64,000 bases of DNA from Sphingobacteriaceae bacterium (GCA_947480015.1 CANKBS010000006.1:49580-113579); one strand, 5' to 3'; positions 17,913-29,063 are shown, counted from the first letter of the stretch. Numbers and translations: made by a program. Notes: generated by a model from the sequence alone, not told the origin.

Positions 17913-18887
17913 ATGGCGGTTTTTAAAAATAAACTAAAAGAGCAAGAACGCGAACTAGGCTTCGGTTCAAAAAATTATGCTAAGTCGGTACGCTTTTTAG
18001 ATAAAAACGGTAAGGTTAATGTGCAACGCACCGGACTAGGCTGGTATAATAATACCGATTTCTATCATTCACTCATTTCAGCCTCCTTATCTAAACTTAT
18101 TCTAATCATACTTGGCACTTATGTGCTCATCAATGTATTATTTGCCTGCCTGTATTATATCATAGGCGCTCAGCATTTCGGTGGTTTAGATATACCTGGA
18201 AGCTCCAAATCTCAAGAATTTATCGGTCTGTTTTTTTTTAGTGCTCAAACCATTACCACCTTGGGTTATGGCCATATATACCCCATAGGTAATGCCGCCA
18301 GCATTGCCGCTGCCTTAGAGTCTCTTTTAGGTTTACTGAGTTTTGCTTTAGCAACCGGAGTTTTATATGGTCGTTTTTCAAGACCAAAAGCACATGTACT
18401 TTATAGCAAAAATATTTTGATCTCACCTTACCGCGAATCTAAAGGACTCATGTTCAGAATCACCAACAAAAAACAATACGAGTTAATTGAGTCGGAGGCG
18501 GTATTAACCATGACCATTAATAATCCCGAAACGAATAAACGCGAATTTTTAAATTTAAAGTTAGAAATAAGTCGCGTAAATTTTTTAGCCATGAGCTGGA
18601 CCATCGTTCATCATATTAACGAAGATAGCCCACTTTTTGGTTTAATTAAAAACGATCTATTGGAACGTGATGCCGAATTTATCATTCTCATAAAAGCCAT
18701 TAACGATACTTATTCCCAAAATGTAAATTCACGAATCTCATATAAGGCCAATGATTTGATAGAGAATGCTAAATTTAAACATCTGAGTCCGGAAGCTACC
18801 AAAGAAGGAAAGCTGAAGGTATCCGTTACTGAAATTCATCATTATGATCTTATTGAGAACGCAACTCTGAATCAAAAACCGACTTAA
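17913..18887 (+). CDS. Inward-rectifier-type (Kir/KirBac) potassium channel
   Basis: 324 residues. Transmembrane helix 1 lies at about 60-84. The pore loop holds the K+ filter in SAQTITTLGYGHIYP (TLGYG at 116-120). Helix 2 lies at about 126-152 and is followed by GRFSRPKA, the Kir linker. Residues about 165-315 form the cytoplasmic immunoglobulin-like Kir domain (LMFRITNKKQYELIESEA, MSWTIVHHINEDSPLFG, with GLGW in the slide-helix region near 41-44). It should conduct K+ as a tetramer in the cytoplasmic membrane. Its 3' end overlaps the convergent lysA gene by 38 bp. Confidence 0.92.
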   Translation: MAVFKNKLKEQERELGFGSKNYAKSVRFLDKNGKVNVQRTGLGWYNNTDFYHSLISASLSKLILIILGTYVLINVLFACLYYIIGAQHFGGLDIPGSSKSQEFIGLFFFSAQTITTLGYGHIYPIGNAASIAAALESLLGLLSFALATGVLYGRFSRPKAHVLYSKNILISPYRESKGLMFRITNKKQYELIESEAVLTMTINNPETNKREFLNLKLEISRVNFLAMSWTIVHHINEDSPLFGLIKNDLLERDAEFIILIKAINDTYSQNVNSRISYKANDLIENAKFKHLSPEATKEGKLKVSVTEIHHYDLIENATLNQKPT

Positions 18888-20016
18888 CGCCATCCCTTAG
18901 ATTATAGTGATTACTCATTACCTCACCGTAGGCGCCGGCTGATCGTATGGCAATAATATCACCGCGCTTCGTATCAGGCAAGGCAACTGCTTTTCCAAAA
19001 CAATCACTGCTTTCGCAAATTGGTCCAACCACATCATACTTAATACTGCCGTATGATGAATCTTTGCTAATGTTTTCAATTTTGTGATAGGCCTGATATA
19101 GCGCCGGACGGATAAGTTCAGTCATACCGGCATCAAGAATTAAAAAATTCGTGTTAATGCCATTTTTGATATAAAGCACGCGACTAATCAAACTACCACA
19201 TTGAGCAATGATGCAACGCCCAAGTTCGAAATGTAATTCCTGTTGTGGCCTAAGTTCAAGAAATTCTTTAAACACCGTAAAATAGGTTTTAAAATCTACA
19301 ATGGCCTGTTTGTCGGGCTCCTGGTAGTTTATACCCAATCCACCACCAACATTGATATTAGGAAGCAAATGACCTTTTTGAATAAACCATTTATTTATTT
19401 CATTCACCCTCAAACACAAAGTCTTAAATACCGATAATTTCTGAATTTGAGAACCGATATGAAAGTGCAAACCAATGAGTTGAAGTTGAGGTAATTTTTT
19501 TATGGCATCTAAAATGGCATCAAATTCGTATGGATTGATCCCGAATTTATTTTCTTCCAGTCCTGTTGTGATGTATTTATGTGTATGCGCATCCACATTG
19601 GGATTTATCCGCAGGGCAATTCGGGCAATGGTATTTTTGTTTTCGGCTAGTTCATTGATGATTTGTAATTCATGCAAACTTTCAACATTAAAGCATGAAA
19701 TGCCTTGTTCGAGGGCATAATTGATTTCCTTATCGCTTTTACCTACACCTGCAAATACAATCTTAGCGGCATCAAAACCGCATTCAACGGCACGTTTAAT
19801 TTCATTGCCACTTACACAATCTGCACCTAATCCAGCTCCTTTAATGAAACCAAGAAGTGTTGGATGGGCATTCGCTTTTAGGGCATAATGTATATGATAG
19901 GATGAAGGAGCATGTTTTATTATTTCTGCTAACGTGTTTTTTAATAGTTCCGTATTGTAATAATAAAAAGGTGTTTCAATCTTATTGAAACGTTCGGCTT
20001 GTTTTATACTGAACAT
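18850..20016 (-). CDS. lysA: Diaminopimelate decarboxylase
   Basis: 388 residues from ATG 20016, which is separated from the lysC stop by one base. A longer start at 20046 would overlap lysC. It is a PLP enzyme of the alanine-racemase fold that decarboxylates meso-diaminopimelate to lysine. The PLP Lys is in HYALKANAHPTLL. Others are HFHIGSQI, NVGGGLGINY, the phosphate-binding ELGRCIIA, and the substrate site GPICESSDCFG. The last step of lysine synthesis is thus coupled to its first step (lysC), and the two form an operon. Confidence 0.95.
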   Translation of the reverse strand: MFSIKQAERFNKIETPFYYYNTELLKNTLAEIIKHAPSSYHIHYALKANAHPTLLGFIKGAGLGADCVSGNEIKRAVECGFDAAKIVFAGVGKSDKEINYALEQGISCFNVESLHELQIINELAENKNTIARIALRINPNVDAHTHKYITTGLEENKFGINPYEFDAILDAIKKLPQLQLIGLHFHIGSQIQKLSVFKTLCLRVNEINKWFIQKGHLLPNINVGGGLGINYQEPDKQAIVDFKTYFTVFKEFLELRPQQELHFELGRCIIAQCGSLISRVLYIKNGINTNFLILDAGMTELIRPALYQAYHKIENISKDSSYGSIKYDVVGPICESSDCFGKAVALPDTKRGDIIAIRSAGAYGEVMSNHYNLRDGVKSVFDSELRSQ

Positions 20017-20017
20017 A

Positions 20018-21346
20018 TTAGTGCTTGTTAGAGTTAAACAATCCATTATTTAATGCTTCGAGTGCCGTTTTTTTTAAATTACCGTTAACCAGTACAGAAA
20101 TGTTATTTGAAGATCCGCCGTAAGAAACCATACGAAGTGGAATTTTTTTTAATGACTCCAAAACCCTGAATGCATAGCCGGCTCGGTCTTTAGGTAATTG
20201 CCCCACTATACAAATAATGGTTTGATTTTCATCAATTTCTACCAAAGCAATTTCCTTTAATTCGGCAACAATCTTGGCCAAATTTTGCTGATTATCAATA
20301 GTTAATGAAACCGCTACCTCCGAAGTACAAATCATATCGATGGGAGTTTTGTAACGTTCAAAAATTTCAAAAACAGCACGTAAAAAACCATGCGCTAAAA
20401 GCATGCGGTCACTTTTAATGTTTATAGCAGTAATGCCATCTTTGGCGGCCACGGCTTTAATGCCTTCATTGGTGTCAATATTGGCAATGAGTGTACCCTT
20501 AGCATCCGGCTGCAGGGTGTTTTTTAATCGAACCGGAATGTTTCTTTTTTTAGCCGGCAAAATACAGGTTGGATGCAGGATCTTAGCACCAAAATAGGCT
20601 AACTCAGCAGCTTCATCAAAACTTAATTCATGTATGGGGTGCGTTTTATCTACGATCCGTGGATCGTTATTATGCATTCCATCTATATCGGTCCATATTT
20701 GTATTTCCGGACTATGAATGGCCGCACCAATAATAGAGGCTGAATAATCACTGCCACCTCGCTTGAGGTTATCAATTTCACCAAAAACATTGCGGCAAAT
20801 ATAACCTTGGGTAATAAACAATTTTTGCCCGGGGTGTTTGGCAATTTCTTCACCGAGGTATTTCTCAATATAATTCAGATCAGGTTCATCGTTCGCATCA
20901 ATGCGCATAAAATTCAAAGCAGGCAAAAGGGTAGAGGTGACGTCAATCTCCTCGAGATAAAAATGAAACAAAGCTGTACTGAGTAATTCACCCTGGGCCA
21001 GAATGGCCTTTTCTTCATTGGCGGTGAACATATCAAGTGTAAAAGAACGAATATGGTTAAAGTGATAATTAAGTAATTCGGTGGCTTTAAGTAGACTTTC
21101 TTTTTTTGAAAATAATTCGTTAATCACCTCACGGTATTTTTCATCGAGCTTGCTTATTTTTTCATTTGCCTTTTCAATTTCTTTACTGTAAAGGCTTTCG
21201 CATATTTCAACCAGCATATTGGTGGTGCCGCTCATAGCACTCAGCACCACAATTTTTGCTTCGGCGCCTCCGGTAAATTTTACCAGATCTTTTATTCGTT
21301 GGGCTGTACCTACACTGGTGCCGCCAAATTTTAAAACAAGAAACAT
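20018..21346 (-). CDS. lysC: Aspartate kinase
   Basis: 442 residues, a monofunctional aspartokinase that phosphorylates aspartate, the entry step to lysine, threonine and methionine. It shows the KFGGTSVGTAQRIK start, the RGGSDYSASIIGAAI motif, WTDIDGMHNNDPRIV and SFDEAAELAYFGAKILHP. The C-terminal third has two ACT domains (INIKSDRMLLAHGFLRAVF, IICIVGQLP), so feedback inhibition by an amino acid is likely. It precedes lysA by one base. No homoserine dehydrogenase domain is attached. Confidence 0.95.
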   Translation of the reverse strand: MFLVLKFGGTSVGTAQRIKDLVKFTGGAEAKIVVLSAMSGTTNMLVEICESLYSKEIEKANEKISKLDEKYREVINELFSKKESLLKATELLNYHFNHIRSFTLDMFTANEEKAILAQGELLSTALFHFYLEEIDVTSTLLPALNFMRIDANDEPDLNYIEKYLGEEIAKHPGQKLFITQGYICRNVFGEIDNLKRGGSDYSASIIGAAIHSPEIQIWTDIDGMHNNDPRIVDKTHPIHELSFDEAAELAYFGAKILHPTCILPAKKRNIPVRLKNTLQPDAKGTLIANIDTNEGIKAVAAKDGITAINIKSDRMLLAHGFLRAVFEIFERYKTPIDMICTSEVAVSLTIDNQQNLAKIVAELKEIALVEIDENQTIICIVGQLPKDRAGYAFRVLESLKKIPLRMVSYGGSSNNISVLVNGNLKKTALEALNNGLFNSNKH

Positions 21347-21422
21347 ATTTATCTTAATTGTAATTATTACTTTTTAATTTGACTTGACGAAGAAACAAAG
21401 CGCGTAGCTCTGTATAGCGTGT

Positions 21423-21444
21423 ATAAATGCCTAGAGGCATTTAT
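21423..21444. repeat. Perfect 10-bp inverted repeat upstream of lysC
   Basis: Arms ATAAATGCCT and AGGCATTTAT separated by AG. It lies 79 bp upstream of the lysC start, in the 180-bp gap after ispE. No T-tract follows on either strand, so it is not a standard terminator. It could be an operator or a weak transcript hairpin. Confidence 0.6.
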
Positions 21445-21526
21445 AGTTAGGTTTTATGTTGAAAGTTAAAATCACTCGAATGAGGCACAAAGAAAAAAAG
21501 TTTTTGTCGACTTACAAAATAAATAA

Positions 21527-22345
21527 TTAAGGTTTTTGCAAATAATAGTGGTACGAAGGCGAGAAGTTTAAAGCCGGTTCCTTTTCAAATATCCCAAAAA
21601 CCGCACTGCCACTGCCACTCATAGAAGCATACAAAGCACCCTGCTCATAAAGTTGTTGTTTTAAATGCTCAATTGCAGGATATACGCTAAATAAATTTTT
21701 CTCAAAATCATTTATTACCAAATTTTTCCAGTCTCTAAGTTTTGTTGTTTCAATCAAAGTTTTAAGTTCCTGTTGTTTTTTTGCCGGATTTAAGCCTTCG
21801 TAGGCTTTAGCCGTGTTGCTATGGATGCCGGGGTACACAAGCAATATATAATACCTAGAAAGATCAAGATGTATTCCCGAAAATACATTTCCCTTTTTGC
21901 TCGCATAAACTGGTTTGTTGTCAATAAAAAAGGCGCAGTCACTCCCTAATTGATTGGCTACTGCAAACTTATCTTCCTGACTCAACAATAAATTAAATTT
22001 GGCATCCACCAAATTAATAAAAGCCGCGGCATCCGAACTTCCGCCACCAAGGCCCGCTCCCATAGGAATATTTTTATATAAATGCACTTTTAAAGGAGGG
22101 AGTGTTCTTAATCCACAAATCAGTTTCCAAGCTTTGTAAATTAAATTTGTTTCAAGTGAGCCGTCGATAGTTAGTCCACTTTGACTGTAATCAAATGCAC
22201 GTTCAGTTGTTTTATTCTCTAACACTTCCAAAGCATCACACCAATGAATAGGATAAAATACAGTTTCAATGTTATGGAAGCCGTCCGGTCTTTTTTCCAC
22301 CACATTCAAACCAAGGTTTATTTTACAATTAGGAAAAACCAGCAT
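21527..22345 (-). CDS. ispE: 4-diphosphocytidyl-2-C-methyl-D-erythritol kinase
   Basis: 272 residues of the GHMP kinase family. It starts FPNCKINLGLNVVEKRPDGFHNIETVFYPI (Lys and the RxDGFH motif of IspE), then the ATP motif IPMGAGLGGGSSDAAAF, and ends with MSGSGSAVFGIF. It phosphorylates CDP-ME in the non-mevalonate isoprenoid pathway. It lies in the same direction as lysC-lysA but 180 bp apart, so separate transcription is possible. Confidence 0.95.
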   Translation of the reverse strand: MLVFPNCKINLGLNVVEKRPDGFHNIETVFYPIHWCDALEVLENKTTERAFDYSQSGLTIDGSLETNLIYKAWKLICGLRTLPPLKVHLYKNIPMGAGLGGGSSDAAAFINLVDAKFNLLLSQEDKFAVANQLGSDCAFFIDNKPVYASKKGNVFSGIHLDLSRYYILLVYPGIHSNTAKAYEGLNPAKKQQELKTLIETTKLRDWKNLVINDFEKNLFSVYPAIEHLKQQLYEQGALYASMSGSGSAVFGIFEKEPALNFSPSYHYYLQKP

Positions 22346-23305
22346 CTTGTTCCATTTAAAAATTTTCTAAATTTCACCATTTAAATACGAATTGCACAAT
22401 TAAATTTCAACTGCCCTTATTCTTCAAGCGCATTTAATAGAAAATACGTTTCACGAAACTTGATTTTAACCTTACTTGTTGCCACACCTGTCAACTCTAT
22501 TTATCTGATACCTTTTACCATGCATCGATCCACTCAAAAATTAGGTTTGCTCGCTGGTGTTCTGCCCCCCTTATTAATGGCTTGGCCAAAATATAAATCA
22601 CCCGCAACACCTCATCAAGACAAGGAGCTTCAAAACTTTAAGGATATTTCCTGCGCTGCTTTTTTAATCCCTGACAATAAAATGATTTGAGCTAATGTGG
22701 CGCGACCCTTCCGGAAAATTGGATAGGAAAGGTAAACTTGTAAAGCCCCTGATAATACATCCGATTCTACTGTTTAATAAAGCTAACCCTCAGCCATTAG
22801 CTGGTGCAGGTAAAACTAGGTGGTATTTGGTAAATCTGAAGCTTATATGTTGTCGGATATGCCCATGAAGTTAAGATGGATGTTTTTAACCCATAAATTA
22901 GAGATTTCAACGCTTTTCCAATCAAATTAGGAGGCGCTCGTTTAGCTCCCGAATGAATAGTTTAGAATGAAGAATTTTAACCATTTGTGCAGGGTATTGC
23001 CGAATTTACAACCGGTAATCGCTATTCTCGTAAATACAAACTATGTCAGAGAATGGAGTTCTGAAGTTGCGAACCAAGGCAACAATTTGGCAAAGTACTC
23101 TTACGTAGGATTTCGTAGCGATAGATTTTATAAAATAGTGAATTTTTGAACTTGTGTAAGGTGAATTACAAACATGTCAACACAAAAAAACAACCATATT
23201 ATTAACCTTGTGCTATTTAGGTAGATTTACCTCCGCTTATTTCTTTAACAAATTTTGTTAGTTTGAAATAATTATCCTAAATTGCAGCAAAATATTTCAA
23301 ACTTT
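22346..23305. other. Gene-free stretch, probably decayed coding DNA
   Basis: About 960 bp without an intact gene. Only short open frames exist: 22460-22690 (76 codons) and 22967-23149 (60 codons), plus fragments in other plus-strand frames that look protein-like. In the frame of position 22681, YVVGYAHEVKMDVFNP, FNAFPIKLGGARLAPE and PFVQGIAEFTTGNRYSRK are separated by stops. This pattern suggests a gene broken by many stops and frameshifts. I cannot name the ancestor, and chance cannot be excluded. No terminator, tRNA or repeat was recognised here. Confidence 0.35.
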
Positions 23306-24391
23306 ATGAAAATGAAAAAAGTTACCTTAAGTTTTTCAATTTTAGCAATTTCTGCGCTACTTGTAATAAGCTGTAAGAAAAAAACACCGAATGAAGCACC
23401 AGAAGCGGATACAGAGGTTCAAAGCTCTATAGACGCAGCCTATGCCACTTATTTGATTAGTGATATCGATATGGCAACTAGTTTTTCGGCAGAAAACACC
23501 TTTCTTAAACATTTTTATACCGAAATTCCTGGTACCGCAGGTACACTAGGTGCCGGTACAGGTTCGTTTACAGCAATTCGTGATATTTCAGCGAATGAAA
23601 TTACTTTCGCATGGAACAAAACAAAATGTTTAGATGGTCGTTTACGTAGCGGTTCAATCTTTTTATATTGGGGCTATAATCCATTATGGAATCCAACTGT
23701 AAATCTAAATGCAAAATACGCCCATGATTTTGAATTCAAAGGTAGAATCGTCCTTGTTGATTTCCGTGTTGATGGCTGGTTAATCGAAAATTTAAATGGA
23801 AGTGAAGCTTACTTGAAAAACACCCTTTCATCTGATAATTGGAACCCTTCCATTACAAATATTACATGGACATTAGAAGGTAAATTTAAATTTACTCACC
23901 CTAGCGATTCAACTAAAAATATGACCTGGGATGGTAAATTGTATAAAACCTTAGTTAATACAAGTAACAAGGATGTATTTACACTTCAAAAAGTAGGTAC
24001 CCCTCAAACTCCAATTAACTGGAACTTTGCGGTTGTTAATTATTACGGTGCAGCAACCGGTGTAACTTCTGGTAATGTGCCTTACGCCATGTTAATTAGT
24101 CAAACCAACCCTTTAACGCGCGATTTCACATGTTCTTCTGATAAAGTAGGTGGTGTGAGCATTGACCCTATAACTAACTCTGTAGTTGTGCGTTACGAAG
24201 AGCACCATCCAATTATTAGTGGTATTACTTCCTTCACAACAGGTTTCGGCACGCCAAAAGAAAAATACCGTCGCCAAATTTATTTCGCAAATGAAGGCCT
24301 TCAAAATCCTGATCTTTTAGTTAGTCCTTGCGATAATACCGGTGAAGTATTAATTAAAGGTATTTCCTATCCTATAACTTTCATGAAGTAA
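23306..24391 (+). CDS. Lipoprotein of unknown function, paralogue family member
   Basis: 361 residues from ATG 23306. A TTG at 23282 is in frame but precedes the signal sequence. Lipobox ISALLVISCKKK, then an acidic stretch (PNEAPEADTEVQSSID). The body contains KCLDGRLRSGSIFLYW, the same Cys-x-basic-x-GSI layout seen in the lipoproteins at 38081 and 39196, and a later threonine-rich beta segment ending near a Cys (LLVSPCDNTGEV). I infer a beta-rich surface or periplasmic lipoprotein. No enzyme motif is visible. A strong terminator follows. Confidence 0.7.
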   Translation: MKMKKVTLSFSILAISALLVISCKKKTPNEAPEADTEVQSSIDAAYATYLISDIDMATSFSAENTFLKHFYTEIPGTAGTLGAGTGSFTAIRDISANEITFAWNKTKCLDGRLRSGSIFLYWGYNPLWNPTVNLNAKYAHDFEFKGRIVLVDFRVDGWLIENLNGSEAYLKNTLSSDNWNPSITNITWTLEGKFKFTHPSDSTKNMTWDGKLYKTLVNTSNKDVFTLQKVGTPQTPINWNFAVVNYYGAATGVTSGNVPYAMLISQTNPLTRDFTCSSDKVGGVSIDPITNSVVVRYEEHHPIISGITSFTTGFGTPKEKYRRQIYFANEGLQNPDLLVSPCDNTGEVLIKGISYPITFMK

Positions 24392-24410
24392 GAACTATAA
24401 TCTATTTAGA

Positions 24411-24440
24411 GGCTGCCATTTTTTGGCAGCCTTTTTTTTT
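24411..24440 (+). terminator. Terminator after the lipoprotein gene
   Basis: Eight-bp stem GGCTGCCA/TGGCAGCC with a five-T loop followed by nine T's. Confidence 0.92.
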
Positions 24441-24547
24441 AAATTAAAAATAGTTCCGAAATAGTAAATTAGCTTGTCAACATTTTGAGGTGGTAAACTC
24501 TTTTGAATTATTGAATAAATGAAGGTTTTTATATGTAAAATAGCAGT

Positions 24548-25789
24548 ATGAAGTATATTTATCACGTAGTAATTATTTTCCTGTTTAGCACGTTGACACA
24601 CGCTCAAATTAGCATGCAAAGCAATTTGCCACTGGTAGCAGGCGTAAATTCGGAAATAACCTTTGAAGTGAAGATTAATAAAGGTTCAGCAAATAATTTT
24701 TCAAAATATCAGCTCGATGTACCCGAAGGTCTGGTAGTAAAAGAGTTAGATTCAAAAAATGGAACCTTCTCATTTGAGGATATTAGGGCTAAAATTATTT
24801 GGGTAATTAGTCCACCTGATGCTGAATTTTCTATAACCATGAAATTATTAACCGGAGATTCAACGGGATTGAAATCATTGGCTCAAAAATATTACTACAT
24901 GGAAAATGACGATAAAAAGGAAGTTGAAATGGAAACCATGAGTATCCAAATAACTGATTCTGCCTCTGGTTCTATAGAAGTTTCTACTTCACCTTTTGTA
25001 TCCCTAAAATCAGTCCTACCCAAATCACTCCTTACAACAACGGTTAGCCCTTCTGAAATAAATACACAAAATCCTGAAGTAATAAAACAGCAAGTCATTC
25101 AATTAAAAAAGGATTCAAAGGATGCCAAAGAAGTTGGAGAGCGGGAGAAAGCAAAGGCGGTTTTAAAATTAAAAGAGGCAAATACGGCTATTACCAAAGC
25201 TGGGTTACTTACTAATGAAGAGGAGAAGAAAACAGCCTTAGATAAGGCAAACATTGAAAAAGAACAAGCCGAAAAAGATTTGGAAATTGCAGGTAAAGTA
25301 TTGAATTTGGCCAAAAACCTGAACGAAAATGCCAATGAAATTGAAAGGATTAATCGCTCTGTAAATCCGGGTAGTTATGGCTTTCCGGCCCCATCCAATG
25401 CAAATGCAATTAATTCAACTGAATCACCTGAAAAAACCGATCTTACAAAAGGAACCGATTCCAGCAAAGATTTGGCAAAGTTAAAAGAGGCATTTAAAAC
25501 AACTGATTCGCAAGGGGAAGGAAAAGAGAGTAAAGAAACGCATGCTATTAAGGTAAATGAAAACGGCTTGGTTTTTAAAATACAGGTAGGCGCATTTAAC
25601 AACGAACCCGATCGATCTGAATTTAAAGCCTTAGGTAAAGTTACAATTGTAAGTGACAATGGTCTTTTCAAAGTTCTATTTGGAAGTTTCTTATCACGAG
25701 AGGATGCTGTGGCCAAACGCCAGGAAATTCTCACAAAAGGATTTGATGGTTTTGTGGTATCTTATCAAGATGGCGTGCGCCTAAAGTAA
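24548..25789 (+). CDS. SPOR-domain envelope protein
   Basis: 413 residues. Signal peptide MKYIYHVVIIFLFSTLTHAQ. Residues about 22-125 form a beta-rich domain (LPLVAGVNSEITFEVKIN). Residues about 185-270 are Lys/Glu/Ala-rich and predicted coiled coil (VIQLKKDSKDAKEVGEREKA). Residues about 340-410 are a SPOR domain (KIQVGAFNNEPDRSEFKALG, FKVLFGSFLSREDAVAKRQE), which binds denuded septal peptidoglycan. It probably acts in the periplasm in cell-wall or division-site processes. The 158 bp after it lead to groES. Confidence 0.85.
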   Translation: MKYIYHVVIIFLFSTLTHAQISMQSNLPLVAGVNSEITFEVKINKGSANNFSKYQLDVPEGLVVKELDSKNGTFSFEDIRAKIIWVISPPDAEFSITMKLLTGDSTGLKSLAQKYYYMENDDKKEVEMETMSIQITDSASGSIEVSTSPFVSLKSVLPKSLLTTTVSPSEINTQNPEVIKQQVIQLKKDSKDAKEVGEREKAKAVLKLKEANTAITKAGLLTNEEEKKTALDKANIEKEQAEKDLEIAGKVLNLAKNLNENANEIERINRSVNPGSYGFPAPSNANAINSTESPEKTDLTKGTDSSKDLAKLKEAFKTTDSQGEGKESKETHAIKVNENGLVFKIQVGAFNNEPDRSEFKALGKVTIVSDNGLFKVLFGSFLSREDAVAKRQEILTKGFDGFVVSYQDGVRLK

Positions 25790-25947
25790 TTCCCGTATAG
25801 GTGTGTCAGCCTGTCATTTTTATCTGTCAATTTATTACACATTTTCATTTTTTGATGCAAATTTGGCTATATACGTCCATAATTCTGGCTTGGCATAATT
25901 TGTGAGGTTGTCAAGCGAATTTCATAATCAATAAAACAACTAACAAT

Positions 25948-26232
25948 ATGGCAAAATCAAATGTAAATGTTAGGCCTTTGGCAGACAGAGTGCTTGTTGA
26001 ACCAGCACCGGCCGAGACCAAAACTTCAGGCGGAATTATTATTCCGGATACAGCAAAAGAAAAACCAATGAGAGGTAAAATTGTAGCTGTAGGAAACGGT
26101 AAACCTGACGAACCAATGACTGTAAAAGTTGGCGACACTGTACTTTACGGAAAATATGCAGGTACCGAATTGTCCTTGGATGGCAAAGAATACCTTATCA
26201 TGAAAGAAAGCGATATTTACGCTATCGTTTAA
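25948..26232 (+). CDS. groES: Co-chaperonin GroES
   Basis: 94 residues, normal GroES length. It has [12 protein letters not shown], the mobile loop [18 protein letters not shown], and the C-terminal [13 protein letters not shown]. It caps the GroEL chamber. groEL begins 62 bp downstream, so they form the usual operon. No CIRCE element (TTAGCACTC-N9-GAGTGCTAA) was found upstream, so control by HrcA is not supported. Confidence 0.97.
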   Translation: MAKSNVNVRPLADRVLVEPAPAETKTSGGIIIPDTAKEKPMRGKIVAVGNGKPDEPMTVKVGDTVLYGKYAGTELSLDGKEYLIMKESDIYAIV

Positions 26233-26282
26233 TGAAAAAATGGTGATAAAAGTAATTTATCCCACCTTCACTAATTAATTAA

Positions 26283-27929
<1,647 letters not shown>

Positions 27930-27931
27930 GC

Positions 27932-28088
27932 AAGCTCTTTGCTTTTGCCCTTCGCAAAAGCTTAGAGATTGCTTACACTGAGCGTTGTCGAAGTGTCTGT
28001 AAAGCTCTTTGCTTTTGCCCTTCGCAAAAGCTTAGAGATTGCTTACACTGAGCGTTGTCGAAGTGTCTGTAAAGCTCTTTGCTTTTGT
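27932..28088. repeat. 70-bp direct tandem repeat, 2.2 copies
   Basis: Copies start at 27932, 28002 and 28072. The first two are full length, and the third ends after about 17 bp. Each full copy contains a hairpin with perfect 8-bp arms GCTTTTGC and GCAAAAGC, and later the segment CACTGAGCG-TTG-TCGAAGTG, which can also fold back. It lies between the groEL stop and its terminator, so it is transcribed with groEL. Confidence 0.92.
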
Positions 28089-28111
28089 CCTAAACAAATA
28101 AATATCTTTTT

Positions 28112-28142
28112 AAAAGCTTCCGGATGTTCCGGAAGCTTTTTT
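28112..28142 (+). terminator. groESL terminator
   Basis: Perfect 13-bp stem AAAAGCTTCCGGA/TCCGGAAGCTTTT with a TGT loop, running into T's. Confidence 0.93.
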
Positions 28143-28165
28143 GTTTAAATATCTGGGCTCTTGAC

Positions 28166-28173
28166 TATATTTG
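28166..28173 (+). promoter_or_regulatory. -7 promoter box for the isomerase cluster
   Basis: TATATTTG, exact TAnnTTTG, 20 bp before GTG 28194. It supports that GTG as the start codon. Confidence 0.65.
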
Positions 28174-28193
28174 CTTAAAATTCAAAAAAAACC

Positions 28194-29063
28194 GTGACAC
28201 GCAAATCCATAATTCCGTTTCTTGTCACATTAGTAGTCATTTTATCGGCATGTAAACCTAAAACCAAGGTCGGTTATTCTAAAAGCCCCCTTGGTTATTA
28301 TTATCATTTACTTGCTTTTAATACCGATTCACTTGCATATGAAGGTGGTTCCGTGGCCTGGCTTGACCTATGTTTTAAAACCCAATCCGACTCGGTTTTT
28401 TGGGATAGCTATAATAATTTTAATGATCGATTTTATATTGACCTCGATTCAACGGTAAAAACAAATTTTGTGAAAGACTATGTTTCAAAATGTTCGGTAT
28501 TAGACAGTGCTTCTGTATTAATAAAACCGTCCGACTTTTTTGAACAACAATTTCAATCAAAAGAAGTGCCCTATTTTAGTAAAGGTGATACAGTGGTGAA
28601 GATCGATCTTAAAATAAAAAAAGTATTCTCACGTAAGGAATTTGTTAAAATAAAAAACAACCTCCAATTGAGGGAAAGCGAACAAATAGATGCATTCTTC
28701 AAGACTCCGCAGGATCTCGAATTCGCAATTGATGCGGCCGGTTTTTACTGGCTACAAAAACCCATTCAAAACACTCAGGATTCATTTTCTATCGGTGATA
28801 GACTAGTCGTTTCATATGAAGGCCGCTTTTTAAACGGTCGTTTTCTTGAAAAATCGCCCAAAAATTTTGAGTTTATCTTTGGCACCCCCGATCAGTTACT
28901 AAAAGGGATAAATTATGTTATAGCACGCTTAAAATTGGGTCAGAATGCGAAAATAATATTACCTTCACGGCTTGCTTTTGGAGAAAAAGGAAGCAGTAAC
29001 GGAATGGTAGCTCCTTATACTCCACTGGTATATGAAATTAAACTAATTGACATTAAAAAATAA
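28194..29063 (+). CDS. FKBP-type isomerase-like lipoprotein (divergent)
   Basis: 289 residues from a GTG start. Lipobox VTLVVILSACKPK. The N-terminal 190 residues are of unknown fold. The C-terminal 85 residues are FKBP-like (RLVVSYEGRFLNGRF, PSRLAFGEKGSSNG, PLVYEIKLIDIK). Several active-site residues differ from canonical FKBP: Leu replaces the floor Trp (LLKGINYVI) and Phe replaces the Tyr of the AYG motif. It may therefore act as a chaperone more than an isomerase (inference). It is first of three isomerase-family genes in a row and 12 bp upstream of the next. Confidence 0.82.
   Translation: MTRKSIIPFLVTLVVILSACKPKTKVGYSKSPLGYYYHLLAFNTDSLAYEGGSVAWLDLCFKTQSDSVFWDSYNNFNDRFYIDLDSTVKTNFVKDYVSKCSVLDSASVLIKPSDFFEQQFQSKEVPYFSKGDTVVKIDLKIKKVFSRKEFVKIKNNLQLRESEQIDAFFKTPQDLEFAIDAAGFYWLQKPIQNTQDSFSIGDRLVVSYEGRFLNGRFLEKSPKNFEFIFGTPDQLLKGINYVIARLKLGQNAKIILPSRLAFGEKGSSNGMVAPYTPLVYEIKLIDIKK

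Noticed and set aside
25790..25947. Possible CIRCE operator upstream of groES
   Set aside because: No TTAGCACTC/GAGTGCTAA inverted repeat was found in the 158-bp gap.
27932..28088. CRISPR array or IS element in the 70-bp repeat
   Set aside because: Copies are directly joined without variable spacers, and there is no transposase ORF or target-site duplication.
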